DNA from: Akkermansia muciniphila
GTDB lineage: Bacteria; Verrucomicrobiota; Verrucomicrobiia; Verrucomicrobiales; Akkermansiaceae
Reading direction: 5' to 3'
Length of the DNA: 48,558 nt
NCBI GenBank assembly: GCA_004557455.1
Contig: SFDX01000019.1
Coordinates: 1 to 48,558, forward strand
Below are positions 8,954-16,954 of the stretch, piece after piece. The translations under genes and the position numbers were made by a program. The notes under the pieces were generated by a model, which had not been told where the DNA came from, made no database searches, and saw only the letters and a list, made by a program, of their open reading frames with translations. Each line of letters opens with the position of its first letter. The first letter of the stretch is position 1.

Positions 8954-9493
8954 TCAAATCAGCCCCAGTTGCATGCGCGCTTCCTCGGTCATCATCTCCT
9001 GCCGCCACGGCGGATCCCACACAAACTCTACATTCACTTCCTGCACTCCGGGCAGCGCTGCTATGTTCGCTTCGGCTTCCGCCATCAGGTGCGGGCCCAT
9101 GCCGCAGCCCGGCGCCGTCAGCGTCATCTGCACGTTTACCACGCTCTCGCCGTGCGCCTGCGGTACCACCTCGACGCTGTAGATGAGGCCCAGATTCACG
9201 ATGTCTACCGGTATCTCGGGGTCGTAAATGCCGCCCAATACCTTCCACACGCGCTCTTCCAAACTCAGGTTCTCGTCGCTTTCCTCGCGGGCTTCTTCCT
9301 CCGGTACAATGCCGGCGCGGGCCGCTTCTTCGCGCGAGATGCGCACCAAACCCAGATCCGATGCCGCCGTTATCGAGTTGCCCAGCTTCTGCGTCACATA
9401 CACCCGCGATCCCGCAGGCAGTATCACCGCGTTCCCGGCGGGTATCTGTATCGCCGCCGCCTCCGCCGTCGTCATTACCTCTTGGTTCAGCAT
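8954..9493 (-). CDS. sufT: SufT: DUF59/MIP18-type iron-sulfur assembly protein
   Basis: A 179-residue protein with the architecture of the SufT family. An N-terminal ~90-residue part contains IQIPAGNAVILPAGSRVYVTQ, and a C-terminal DUF59 domain has Y-D-P-E-I-P-V-D-I-V-N-L-G-L-I-Y and T-L-T-A-P-G-C-G-M-G, whose Cys is the conserved family residue. SufT-type proteins help mature or transfer Fe-S clusters. The ATG at 9493 is chosen over the longer frame (up to 9664) because it follows GAGAG, starts the conserved region and lies about 14 nt after the predicted transcription start. It is separated from sufCBD by about 19 kb, unlike genomes where sufT sits in the suf operon. It leads a two-gene operon. 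Confidence 0.9.
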   Translation of the reverse strand: MLNQEVMTTAEAAAIQIPAGNAVILPAGSRVYVTQKLGNSITAASDLGLVRISREEAARAGIVPEEEAREESDENLSLEERVWKVLGGIYDPEIPVDIVNLGLIYSVEVVPQAHGESVVNVQMTLTAPGCGMGPHLMAEAEANIAALPGVQEVNVEFVWDPPWRQEMMTEEARMQLGLI

Positions 9494-9514
9494 AATCTCT
9501 CTGTTCTGCCCGCC

Positions 9515-9544
9515 ATTGTAGCGCATGCCCCCTCCCTTTGGCAA
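9515..9544 (-). promoter_or_regulatory. Promoter of the sufT operon
   Basis: Read on the minus strand: -35 TTGCCA (9544-9539), 18-nt spacer, -10 TACAAT (9520-9515). The ATG at 9493 is 21 nt past the -10 box, with GAGAG between them. Confidence 0.6.
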
Positions 9545-9618
9545 GCCTAATCTCGCCCGTTGACGCATATGCGCCCCTTCCCGATTGCAAAAAAATGCAC
9601 CGAAATGCCATTTTTCAA

Positions 9619-9648
9619 TTGACACGGGCGGGCTGCTCGCGCTAAAAT
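9619..9648 (+). promoter_or_regulatory. Promoter for the secreted protein at 9.7 kb
   Basis: -35 TTGACA at 9619-9624, 18-nt spacer, -10 TAAAAT at 9643-9648. An in-frame GTG lies 7 nt downstream (9656) and an ATG 61 nt downstream (9710). Confidence 0.65.
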
Positions 9649-9709
9649 AAGCACAGTGAAGCACGGCGGCGTTCTACACTGCCGCGGCACCCATAAGCAC
9701 AAGACGACC

Positions 9710-10396
9710 ATGTACCAGATCAGCTCTTTGACGAAAGCATGCCTTTGCCTGGCCCCCATGATGGGAATGTTCTGCCAGGCAGAAATGACGGTTGCGGGTA
9801 AGACCCTCTGCAACGGTGACTTTAACTTTGCCATTCAGGCCGCCGCCATCCGTATGGAGCAAGCCTCCGATGCTCTCAAGAATCACCACTCCTATACCGT
9901 GGAGCAGATGATGACCACCTACTCCAAGGCCCTCAAGTCCATCCCCTTGGACGGTGCCTCCGATGCGCTCAAGCAGGCCCGCCAGGAGATGCTCGCTTTC
10001 CTGGAGTCCAATGAGGCTAAGCTCAAGGAGGATGTCGAGCTCTGGAACCGCGGCCTTTCCGACCTCAAGGAGGAGGAGCTCCCCAAGTATCAGCAGGCTA
10101 TCAGCGATGAGGAGGCTTTCTTTGCCTCCGCCGCTGCCAAGTGCCCCGCCATGAGCTTCTGCTCCCGCGCCGGTGCCCGCGCTATGGTCGCCGCATTCAA
10201 TAAGACAAGCTTCGATGCCTACTACAAGCAGCTCGAGAAGCAGCAGATGGCGGCCAATTCCTACCTCCTCGAGTTCGCCGAGAAGAAGGATACCCACTCC
10301 ATCGAGCTCGCTCGTACCGTCATCAGCGCCAATTGCTACGACCTCATCGCTCAGAAGCTCCGCGCTAAGCGCGTCCCCCTCAATAAGAAGAAGTAA
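9710..10396 (+). CDS. Secreted helical protein, unknown function
   Basis: The product (228 residues from the ATG at 9710) has a probable signal peptide (MYQISSLTKACLCLAPMMGMFCQA) followed by a helical, Lys/Glu-rich domain with possible coiled coil. No family is recognised. Two starts are plausible. The ATG at 9710 gives a normal signal peptide. The GTG at 9656 lies only 7 nt from the -10 box, as in several leaderless genes here, and would add 18 residues with several His and Lys before the hydrophobic core. Codon use is strongly biased (AAG, CTC, GCC), which suggests good expression. A strong terminator follows at 10422, so the gene is monocistronic. Confidence 0.8.
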   Translation: MYQISSLTKACLCLAPMMGMFCQAEMTVAGKTLCNGDFNFAIQAAAIRMEQASDALKNHHSYTVEQMMTTYSKALKSIPLDGASDALKQARQEMLAFLESNEAKLKEDVELWNRGLSDLKEEELPKYQQAISDEEAFFASAAAKCPAMSFCSRAGARAMVAAFNKTSFDAYYKQLEKQQMAANSYLLEFAEKKDTHSIELARTVISANCYDLIAQKLRAKRVPLNKKK

Positions 10397-10421
10397 GCTC
10401 CCCTCTCCGATTCTTTCCCCC

Positions 10422-10454
10422 GCGGCGGCATCCCCATGCCGCCGCTTTTCTTTT
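10422..10454 (+). terminator. Rho-independent terminator
   Basis: A perfect 10-bp stem (GCGGCGGCAT at 10422-10431, ATGCCGCCGC at 10436-10445) with a CCCC loop, followed by TTTTCTTTT. It closes the secreted-protein gene at 9710. Confidence 0.92.
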
Positions 10455-10566
10455 GCCCCGCCCCGACCGAGATGCCGGGGACAATACAGGGCGCACCCCA
10501 CGAAAAGGATACTCCCGACCTACAGAATATCCCCCACCTGCACCTGCCCATCGCACGGCGAGCATA

Positions 10567-10583
10567 CTGCATTTCTAATGCAG
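10567..10583. promoter_or_regulatory. Palindromic site 1 upstream of the PEP-CTERM gene
   Basis: CTGCATT-TCT-AATGCAG is a perfect 7-bp inverted repeat. Read on the other strand its core GCATTAGAAATGC equals that of site 2 at 10724-10740. Isolated AATGCAG half-sites follow at about 10588, 10654 and 10670. The pattern suggests binding by a dimeric regulator; the protein is unknown. Confidence 0.5.
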
Positions 10584-10717
10584 AGGGAATGCAGGGTGTT
10601 GATACTCAAGGAGTTACGGCGTTTTCGGGGTGAATAGAGGCACGGAGGAGCAGTGAATGCAGAGGGTAGAAAATGCAGAAATTCGGCGAGGAACGGCGGA
10701 TTTTCCAACTTTTATGC

Positions 10718-10746
10718 TTGACGCAGCATTAGAAATGCTGTACACT
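10718..10746 (+). promoter_or_regulatory. Promoter of the PEP-CTERM gene
   Basis: -35 TTGACG at 10718-10723, 17-nt spacer, -10 TACACT at 10741-10746. The spacer is filled exactly by palindromic site 2. The leader before the ATG at 10887 is long (about 135 nt), unlike most genes here, and has no Shine-Dalgarno sequence. Confidence 0.6.
10724..10740. promoter_or_regulatory. Palindromic site 2 in the promoter spacer (possible operator)
   Basis: CAGCAT-TAGAA-ATGCTG sits exactly between the -35 and -10 boxes. A dimeric protein bound here would cover the promoter, so repression is the simplest reading. It shares the 13-bp core GCATTAGAAATGC with site 1, whose centre lies 157 bp upstream. Confidence 0.55.
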
Positions 10747-10886
10747 GCAAGCAGTGAGAGGGAACAGTCTCCCGGACGCGGGTGCCCTGCGCCTTCTCAT
10801 AGGGAGGCGTTTTCCCTCAGCTCGCTTCGTACCCGAGCCCGAAAACACCGCCTCCCGCCCCCCAAACCAATCCATTCTTTCTTACC

Positions 10887-13800
10887 ATGAGATTACATTT
10901 ACCGAAAGCGCTCCTCGCTGCCGTCCTCGCAGCCTGCCTCGCCTGGCCGGCAGGAGCAACGGGCTACACTGCTTCGTGCAATAACAACGGAACTGAGATT
11001 AAATGTTCATCCGATGGCGGAACCACCAAAGTTGCTCTGACTGTCCCGACAACCGGTGATACGCTTACATTCGATGTGAGCGCCGGATACCTGTTCGATG
11101 CAAGATCCGGCACAGCAGAAGAGCATACCATTGCCGCAAATTTGGTCATTACCCAGCTCAAAATGACCAACGGATATTCCGGCGGCGGCACAACAGCGTG
11201 GTATTACTTCACCGGTTCCGTTTCCGGTAGCGGTGAAATCACGAGAACCAGTGCTCAGAACTCCTTGGGGTTTTCGTTCAGTGGAGACATGTCCGAATAC
11301 TCGGGCAACATTACCATAAACGGGGGTGGTGGTACTCCCGCTGAGGGCAGGGACTACGATAATATCCTGAAACTCGGGGCTATTCAGGTCGGTAAATCAG
11401 GTGCGGCGGGTTCCATCACCATCAATGATAACAGCAAATTACAGCTTGCCGGGACAACCATCTGGGGAAATGTCACGTCTGTAAAGACAGAGATCGGACA
11501 GGGCAACACGACATTCCGTGGGAATCTTACTAATAATGGCACACTTACCAATGATGGAACAGTGTCTATTTACGGAACCTTCAATGGCAACACCATCACA
11601 CAAAGCTCGAATGCAAAACTCACACTCGAGTCTGGAGCTATCGTCAACCTGGATTCCTTGACATCTGCGTTTAACTTATCCAACGCAGGAACGAGTGGTT
11701 TGCAAACATACAGCAAAACATGGACCTTGGCATCCGGAGGGGCCGTCGATGATAAAGGAGCGACCTACAAATTCAGTAGCAGTGCGCTTACCGGCAGCAT
11801 GACCGATGGCGTATTCTCCACAGAGAGTGTATATAACTGCTACAATATTGCTTCAGGAATCACTCAGACCTATACTGAAGTCACTACCGCCATCGGCACA
11901 AACACGGTTGATTTCATCAACGTTCTCGGTGAATTGTCCGAACTCTCCGGGAGTATTGCGACCGAAATCAGAGGAAGCGGAACCCTCAGCATGTCTGCCG
12001 GGGCAGGCGAAGCCACTATCGCTGCCGATAAACTCACCGGTTTCACCGGAGATCTCGTCATCCATAGCGGACGATTCAAAGAGGTCCAGAACGGGCATGT
12101 GTTCAGCAATGTCACAGTTGAGGATGGCGGGCAATTCTATCTCGCCGGTAACGGTAGTTATTCGGGTTCTGTCAGCATTGCCGGCACCGGATGGGATGCC
12201 TCCAATGATACTGCTAAGGCCGGGGCCCTGCGTATCGGTCTCGGAGCCACTCTTTCCGGCCCCCTCACCTTAACCGACGACGCAGTAATACTGGTGCTCA
12301 GTGATAATGCTCAGGGTACCCCCAGAGCCACCATAACGGGCAATCTTAATCTGAATGGTCACACCCTAACGGTGAAAGGAAGTACCGGTGGACTGCTTTT
12401 CGGCACCGGTGTTACCATCGGCAGTGGTGAAGGTATGGTCAACATCGTCGCGGATGAAGCTCTGATCGGTGTAAACGAGGGAGGCAGCCTGAGCATACTC
12501 AAGGATTTCACCGGCAAAGGTCTCTGTTCCACCGGGACCGGAACGATTACCATTGGTAACGGAACCGATAAGGTTGTAACCTCCGTAGAACGAATCGAAC
12601 TGGGCGATACAAATACTGCGGCCAATACGACGACCTTAACGGTAAAGGCGAACTCCATTTTGAAAATCACGGGGACGGATAACAACGGCACCAACTATAA
12701 GACTGTCTCAGCCCTACTGGGTGAATGGAATGCTCGCACGACTGCGACCATCAACGGCACTTTACTTTCAGAAGCCGCCGCACTGCAAGCAGGTGATACC
12801 GGGTACACACTGAACATCGGGTCAACCGGTCTTGTTACAGCAAAGGGTATTCAACGGGCCAAGAGCACCAATGCCACGATTGCAGTCAACCTCAATGGTG
12901 GAAGTCTGATTTTAGGTGAAACGGGCATCAAGGCAGCAGGGGTTACTTCCACCTCCACCGGCGGTGTCATCGGCAGCTATGCTGATACCACGACCATTGC
13001 GTCCGGTCTCTCCCTGACCTCCGGGACAACGACGATCGATACGAGCAAGTATACCATAAACACAGACAATACGGTGACTGTAGGTGAAAATGCGACGGGA
13101 TCCACCATCACCATCAACGGCATAATTTCCGGCAGCGGCACACTGAAAGTCTCCGGGGGTGGCATTTTGGTACTCAATGGAAATAACACCTACACCAACG
13201 AGACGCGCCTCAGCGGCGGTGAGATCCAGGCGGGTAACGCCAATGCGTTCGGAACCGGTAAGCTCATTGTAGACGGGGATAGTAGCATCAGCGGTACTGC
13301 TACGATTGCCGATTTCATCGATGTCTCAAACAACGCGACCCTTACTATCAAGGGCGGCTCTGCAATTACCTTAAGCAACTCAACAGCTAACAAAGGCATG
13401 TGGATAGCTTCCGGTTCCTCTGTAGCACTGGAAAGCGGTGCATCTATCACGGGCTACAATGTAACCGTTTCCTACCTCAATGCGAACTCGGAGCTGGCTG
13501 CGGAAGGCGCTGATGGGGGCCAGTTCGGAACGTGCGGTCACAATCATGAAAACGCAATCACAATCAAGGAGTCTGCAATCTCCTTGGCTAACGGAGCTGT
13601 TCTCCGGAATAAGCTGGACGGCGGCACGGTGAGCAGCACAGGAAATACAAAGATTGGCTGGCTTGAGAATAACTCAACCTATGGCGGAGGTTCGATCAGC
13701 AGCTTGGAGGTTACCTCCGGCACCTTGGATGTTGCATCCGTTTTGGCCGTTACCAAATCAGCCACTATCGCAGGAACACTCAGTATCGGCGAAAAAGCGA

Positions 13801-14597
13801 CAACGGCGATTAACAGCGAACGTGAAGACGGCACCGCTTCCACCATCGCCACGCTCACCGGTAGCGGTACGCTTAAGGCAACCGGAGGGACCACGGAAGC
13901 AACCAATGCCTCCGGATTCACCGGTACGTTAGATGCAGCCGGGGGCAACATCACTGCGAGTGGTGGTATTGCCTCACTGACTGCGGTGAAGGCGACAGGC
14001 GGTAACATTACCCTGCAGGGTGCAGCCAATCTTGCTCTCACAGAGGTCGTGGTATCATCCGGTAAAACTATTTTAGCCTTTACCGAGGATAGCAATTATG
14101 TCAATTTCTCTGCACAGAATGTCCGGGTAGGAGAGGGCGGAGGCAGTCTTATCGGTAATCTGAGTATCAATAATAACGGTACTCTGACTCTGAATGCGGT
14201 GGACGGGACGTCGGGAACAGGACTGAGCCTAAGCTATCCTATCTCCACACTTGCGGATGTAGGGCCCACCTCAACTTCCGGTTCCCTCACACTCGGCAGC
14301 GGGTTGACGCTGAACCTGCTCAATCTTGATTTGAAACAGGGTCAGAGTCTCACGCTCTTCAGCGAGGTAACAGGCGTAACCGGTATAGATGATATGGTTG
14401 CACTGAAGTCGGGAAGTCTCGAAGCAAACACCGTCTTCACCAACCTGACGGCAGGCGACTTCAACCTGTCCTTCGACGAGACGAGCCATATTGTCGCCCT
14501 CGTAGCGCAGAGGGATGTCCCCGAGCCGACGACGGCGACACTGTCGCTGTTGGCGCTGATGGGCTTGGCGGCGAGACGTCGTCGCCGGAAGGCATAA
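10887..14597 (+). CDS. Giant secreted beta-strand-repeat protein with PEP-CTERM anchor
   Basis: The 1236-residue product has a signal peptide (MRLHLPKALLAAVLAACLAW, then PAGATG), a very long Gly/Thr/Ser/Asn-rich region of beta-helix type, and a C-terminal PEP-CTERM sorting tail. The tail (about residues 1210-1236) has V-P-E-P, a hydrophobic segment LSLLALMGLAA and an RRRRRK end. Around residues 745-790 lies a good autotransporter-associated beta-strand (PATR-like) unit: SGSGTLKVSGGGILVLNGN, then NTYTNETRLSGGEIQAGN. No autotransporter barrel is present, so export and anchoring probably use the exosortase/PEP-CTERM route; no exosortase is in the window. A possible regulatory pair of palindromes precedes it, and a hairpin follows at 14659. 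Probably a surface or extracellular structural/adhesive protein; ligand unknown. Codon use is less GC-biased than in neighbouring housekeeping genes. Confidence 0.9.
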   Translation: MRLHLPKALLAAVLAACLAWPAGATGYTASCNNNGTEIKCSSDGGTTKVALTVPTTGDTLTFDVSAGYLFDARSGTAEEHTIAANLVITQLKMTNGYSGGGTTAWYYFTGSVSGSGEITRTSAQNSLGFSFSGDMSEYSGNITINGGGGTPAEGRDYDNILKLGAIQVGKSGAAGSITINDNSKLQLAGTTIWGNVTSVKTEIGQGNTTFRGNLTNNGTLTNDGTVSIYGTFNGNTITQSSNAKLTLESGAIVNLDSLTSAFNLSNAGTSGLQTYSKTWTLASGGAVDDKGATYKFSSSALTGSMTDGVFSTESVYNCYNIASGITQTYTEVTTAIGTNTVDFINVLGELSELSGSIATEIRGSGTLSMSAGAGEATIAADKLTGFTGDLVIHSGRFKEVQNGHVFSNVTVEDGGQFYLAGNGSYSGSVSIAGTGWDASNDTAKAGALRIGLGATLSGPLTLTDDAVILVLSDNAQGTPRATITGNLNLNGHTLTVKGSTGGLLFGTGVTIGSGEGMVNIVADEALIGVNEGGSLSILKDFTGKGLCSTGTGTITIGNGTDKVVTSVERIELGDTNTAANTTTLTVKANSILKITGTDNNGTNYKTVSALLGEWNARTTATINGTLLSEAAALQAGDTGYTLNIGSTGLVTAKGIQRAKSTNATIAVNLNGGSLILGETGIKAAGVTSTSTGGVIGSYADTTTIASGLSLTSGTTTIDTSKYTINTDNTVTVGENATGSTITINGIISGSGTLKVSGGGILVLNGNNTYTNETRLSGGEIQAGNANAFGTGKLIVDGDSSISGTATIADFIDVSNNATLTIKGGSAITLSNSTANKGMWIASGSSVALESGASITGYNVTVSYLNANSELAAEGADGGQFGTCGHNHENAITIKESAISLANGAVLRNKLDGGTVSSTGNTKIGWLENNSTYGGGSISSLEVTSGTLDVASVLAVTKSATIAGTLSIGEKATTAINSEREDGTASTIATLTGSGTLKATGGTTEATNASGFTGTLDAAGGNITASGGIASLTAVKATGGNITLQGAANLALTEVVVSSGKTILAFTEDSNYVNFSAQNVRVGEGGGSLIGNLSINNNGTLTLNAVDGTSGTGLSLSYPISTLADVGPTSTSGSLTLGSGLTLNLLNLDLKQGQSLTLFSEVTGVTGIDDMVALKSGSLEANTVFTNLTAGDFNLSFDETSHIVALVAQRDVPEPTTATLSLLALMGLAARRRRRKA

Positions 14598-14658
14598 CAG
14601 ATTCGGTACGATGGGGGTGACTGTGGTTTTTAAGTAGTTTCGGCACAGTCACCACCGG

Positions 14659-14695
14659 TCGGCGCGCTCCTGAGAGTTTTCGGGGAGCGCGCCGA
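14659..14695 (+). terminator. Strong hairpin, probable terminator of the PEP-CTERM gene
   Basis: A 12-bp perfect stem, TCGGCGCGCTCC (14659-14670) with GGAGCGCGCCGA (14684-14695), and a 13-nt loop. The tract after it (TTCATACATATACTT) is only moderately T-rich, so termination strength is uncertain. Confidence 0.6.
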
Positions 14696-14699
14696 TTCA

Positions 14700-15140
14700 T
14701 ACATATACTTCACACCGCTGCGACAAAAGAAGCCGAGAGAAGCAGACCGCGGAATGAGGGGGGGATGAACGGATAGCGGAGCCATGCAGACGCAATGGGA
14801 GACTTCTGACCGCCGTGGCCGTAGAGGCCGAGAGATTGAGGACCGCGGAATAAAAGGACTTTTTGGAGACTGAAAGCCATGCAACTCTCAGGCAAGACTT
14901 CAAGGCAAACTCAGAGGAGGCAGCTTTAGAATTTTATCAAAAATAACTAAGGAGGCTACCACCTCGGTGGTATGAAGTCTTCACCAAGGCAAGCAGGCCA
15001 CCGACTCTCCGAAAATTCCTTTTATTCCGCGGTCATTATCCACTCGCTCTCTGTTACCACTGCGGTGAGAAGTCTCCGACATACCTCCGCCTCAAACTTC
15101 CTTTCCCAAAATCCCCTTTTATTCCGTGGCCTGCTCCTTC
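14700..15140. repeat. Inverted array of ~96-bp repeats in a gene-free stretch
   Basis: The 620-bp gap between 14598 and 15217 has no convincing gene. It holds four related units. Two are in minus orientation, with the conserved box GACCGCGGAAT at 14745-14755 and 14841-14851 (96 bp apart). Two are in plus orientation, with ATTCCGCGGTC at 15024-15034 and ATTCCGTGGCC at 15121-15131 (97 bp apart). An 18-bp block is perfectly inverted: 14841-14858 against 15017-15034. A second conserved block, GCGGT..GAAGTCTCC, follows each of the inner boxes. The centre carries a palindrome, TACCACC-TC-GGTGGTA, at 14957-14972. Short head-to-head reading frames over the arms share the pattern MKS..R..., FYSAV, TAVRSL, but this may simply reflect the DNA repeat. 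Confidence 0.75.
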
Positions 15141-15179
15141 TCGAATTGTACAAAAACAGGGAGGTCGGTAAATTCGGGA

Positions 15180-15208
15180 TTGACAAGCGGGCGAGAATCT
15201 GACACAAT
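15180..15208 (+). promoter_or_regulatory. Promoter upstream of the coiled-coil protein
   Basis: -35 TTGACA at 15180-15185, 17-nt spacer, -10 CACAAT at 15203-15208. The ATG at 15218 is 9 nt away, giving a leader of about 2-3 nt. Confidence 0.6.
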
Positions 15209-15217
15209 GAGCGCGAC

Positions 15218-15685
15218 ATGAAACAACTTGTACGAAACCTCAGTATTCTTTTGGTAAGTTGCGCAGCGGTGACCACGGCGGAGTGGGCCCAAGCGGAAGA
15301 CTCCTCTGCCCCGAGCTCTAAGGAGGAGCGGGACGAAGCGAAGTACCAGAAGAAGCAGGCGAAGGATTGGGTGAAGCAAAGCATCGCCAAGAAGAAGAAA
15401 GCCCTGGCCGCGCTGAAGAAGGTGAAGAGCCAAAAGACGGCTGATGCCTCCGGCAAGGAGCTGCAGAAGCTGTTCGGCGTGAGCGGCAAGCAGACAGCGA
15501 TGGGCTCCTCCGGCAAGGCACAGAAGCCGGATAACGAGCACATGACGGCGGAGGAAGAGAAGAACAAGAAAGTCATCGAGCGCCTGGACGAGCAGATTCA
15601 GAACGAGCTGACGCGCATCGGAGAGCTGAACCTGAACAGCAGCCTGCTGGAGGACGGCATCAAGGAGATGAACGAAGCCGAGTGA
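15218..15685 (+). CDS. Secreted, highly charged helical protein
   Basis: A 155-residue protein with a probable signal peptide (MKQLVRNLSILLVSCAAVTT, then AEWAQA). Its mature part is very rich in Lys and Glu (for example AKKKKALAALKKVK), consistent with coiled coil and with binding of acidic surfaces or partners. I do not recognise a family. The stop overlaps the start of the cysteine desulfurase (TGATG at 15683-15687), so the two are cotranscribed from the promoter at 15180, an odd pairing of an exported protein with a cytoplasmic enzyme. Confidence 0.75.
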   Translation: MKQLVRNLSILLVSCAAVTTAEWAQAEDSSAPSSKEERDEAKYQKKQAKDWVKQSIAKKKKALAALKKVKSQKTADASGKELQKLFGVSGKQTAMGSSGKAQKPDNEHMTAEEEKNKKVIERLDEQIQNELTRIGELNLNSSLLEDGIKEMNEAE

Positions 15686-16812
15686 TGATCTACTGGGACA
15701 ACAACGCCACGACCCCCGTGGCGGAGGAAGTTCTGGAAGCCATGCTCCCCTACTTGCAGGGGAGCTTTTTCAACCCCTCCGCTGCATACGGCCCTGCCAA
15801 ACGCGTACGCCTTGCCATGGATGAGGCGCGGGAGCGCGTAGCGACCCTGCTGGGGGTGCACCCCGGCGAGATCATCTTCACCTCCGGCGGAACCGAATCA
15901 ACGAACACGGCCCTGGCGCAGTTTCGGCGCACCCTGTGCCCCGCCACGGAGCACCCCGCCACCCTGCGCACGATAGGGGCAGACCCCTGCCCCGTGCAAC
16001 GGAACGGCACGGTAGACCCCGACGAATGGGCGGCCCGCATCCCGGGACACGACGGCGCGAGCTTTGCCCTTGCCAACCACGAGACAGGCGTGTTGCAGGA
16101 TGCGGCCCGTCTGGCAGAAGAAGCCCAGCGAGCGGGAGCCCGCGTACACCTGGACATCGTGCAGGCTGCCGGCAAAATGCCCCTGAACCTGCGCGAGCTG
16201 CCGGTCGAGTTTGCGAGCGTCTCCGCCCACAAACTGCACGGCCCGAAAGGCATCGGCGCGCTGTATGTGCGCTGCGGCACGGATTATCAACCCACCGTAA
16301 CGGGAGGCTCGCAGGAAGACCGCCGCCGTGCCGGCACGGAAAACGTACCCGGCATCATCGGCTTCGGCAAGGCGGCGGAGCTGGCCCTGCAAGCGGCAGA
16401 CCGCTATGCGGCGCTCGCCGGCCTGCGTGACGCCTTCGAGGAAGCCCTGCGTCAGAACCCCGCCCTGCCCCGCCCCGTCATCAACGGCGAGGGAGCCCCC
16501 AGGCTGCCGCATGTGAGCAACCTGCGCTTCCCCGGCATTCCCGCTCAATCCCTCACCCTGCTGCTGGAACCCGCGGGGCTCCTCTGCTCCGCCGGCTCTG
16601 CCTGCACCAGCGCGGAACCCCGCCCCAGCCATGTGCTGCGCGCCATGGGCCTCAGCGATACCGAGGCACGGGAATCCCTGCGCTTCTCCCTCAACCGCTT
16701 CTGCACGCGTAACGAGGTTGAGGAAGCCGTGCGCCTCGTTACCGATGCGGTGCAGCGGGTGCTGGCCGCCCAGTCTGCATCCACCGGGCCGGTGCTCGTG
16801 TACCGCCCCTGA
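15685..16812 (+). CDS. Cysteine desulfurase (NifS/IscS family)
   Basis: A 375-residue class V aminotransferase-fold enzyme: N-terminal MIYWDNNATTP, the glycine-rich T-S-G-G-T-E-S-T-N, the PLP-binding lysine in S-A-H-K183-L-H-G-P-K-G, and a C-terminal catalytic loop C-S-A-G-S-A-C307-T-S-A-E-P-R-P-S-H-V-L. It releases sulfur from cysteine as persulfide for Fe-S clusters or thio-modification of tRNA. The loop form and sequence match group I (NifS/IscS) rather than SufS. Since sufCBD at 28.6-31.8 kb has no neighbouring sufS, this enzyme may be its sulfur donor; that is inference. The ATG at 15685 is preferred over the GTG at 15682. It follows the charged secreted protein with overlapping stop and start. 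Confidence 0.92.
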   Translation: MIYWDNNATTPVAEEVLEAMLPYLQGSFFNPSAAYGPAKRVRLAMDEARERVATLLGVHPGEIIFTSGGTESTNTALAQFRRTLCPATEHPATLRTIGADPCPVQRNGTVDPDEWAARIPGHDGASFALANHETGVLQDAARLAEEAQRAGARVHLDIVQAAGKMPLNLRELPVEFASVSAHKLHGPKGIGALYVRCGTDYQPTVTGGSQEDRRRAGTENVPGIIGFGKAAELALQAADRYAALAGLRDAFEEALRQNPALPRPVINGEGAPRLPHVSNLRFPGIPAQSLTLLLEPAGLLCSAGSACTSAEPRPSHVLRAMGLSDTEARESLRFSLNRFCTRNEVEEAVRLVTDAVQRVLAAQSASTGPVLVYRP

Positions 16813-16858
16813 AGAGAGACCCGAGATGCAAAAAATGCGCCTCTGACGAAAATTCGTG

Positions 16859-16887
16859 TAGACAAATGCGGCAGAACAGGCTACCAT
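16859..16887 (+). promoter_or_regulatory. Promoter of the bactofilin operon
   Basis: -35 TAGACA at 16859-16864, 17-nt spacer, -10 TACCAT at 16882-16887. A ~60-nt leader follows that ends in an unstructured A/C-rich stretch (ACACACAACACAAAACAC) with no Shine-Dalgarno sequence before the ATG at 16955. Confidence 0.55.
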
Positions 16888-16954
16888 AGGGGAGGCGCGC
16901 TGCCGCGCCGCGAAACCTTTTCATCATCAACAACACACAACACAAAACACGCAT

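Noticed and set aside
7952..9550. 532-codon plus-strand frame crossing aguA, the 8479 gene and sufT
   Set aside because: Runs through three recognised genes on both strands; Ser/Arg-rich low-complexity product.
10657..10890. 77-codon frame upstream of the PEP-CTERM gene
   Set aside because: It spans the palindromes, promoter and leader and has no protein-like features.
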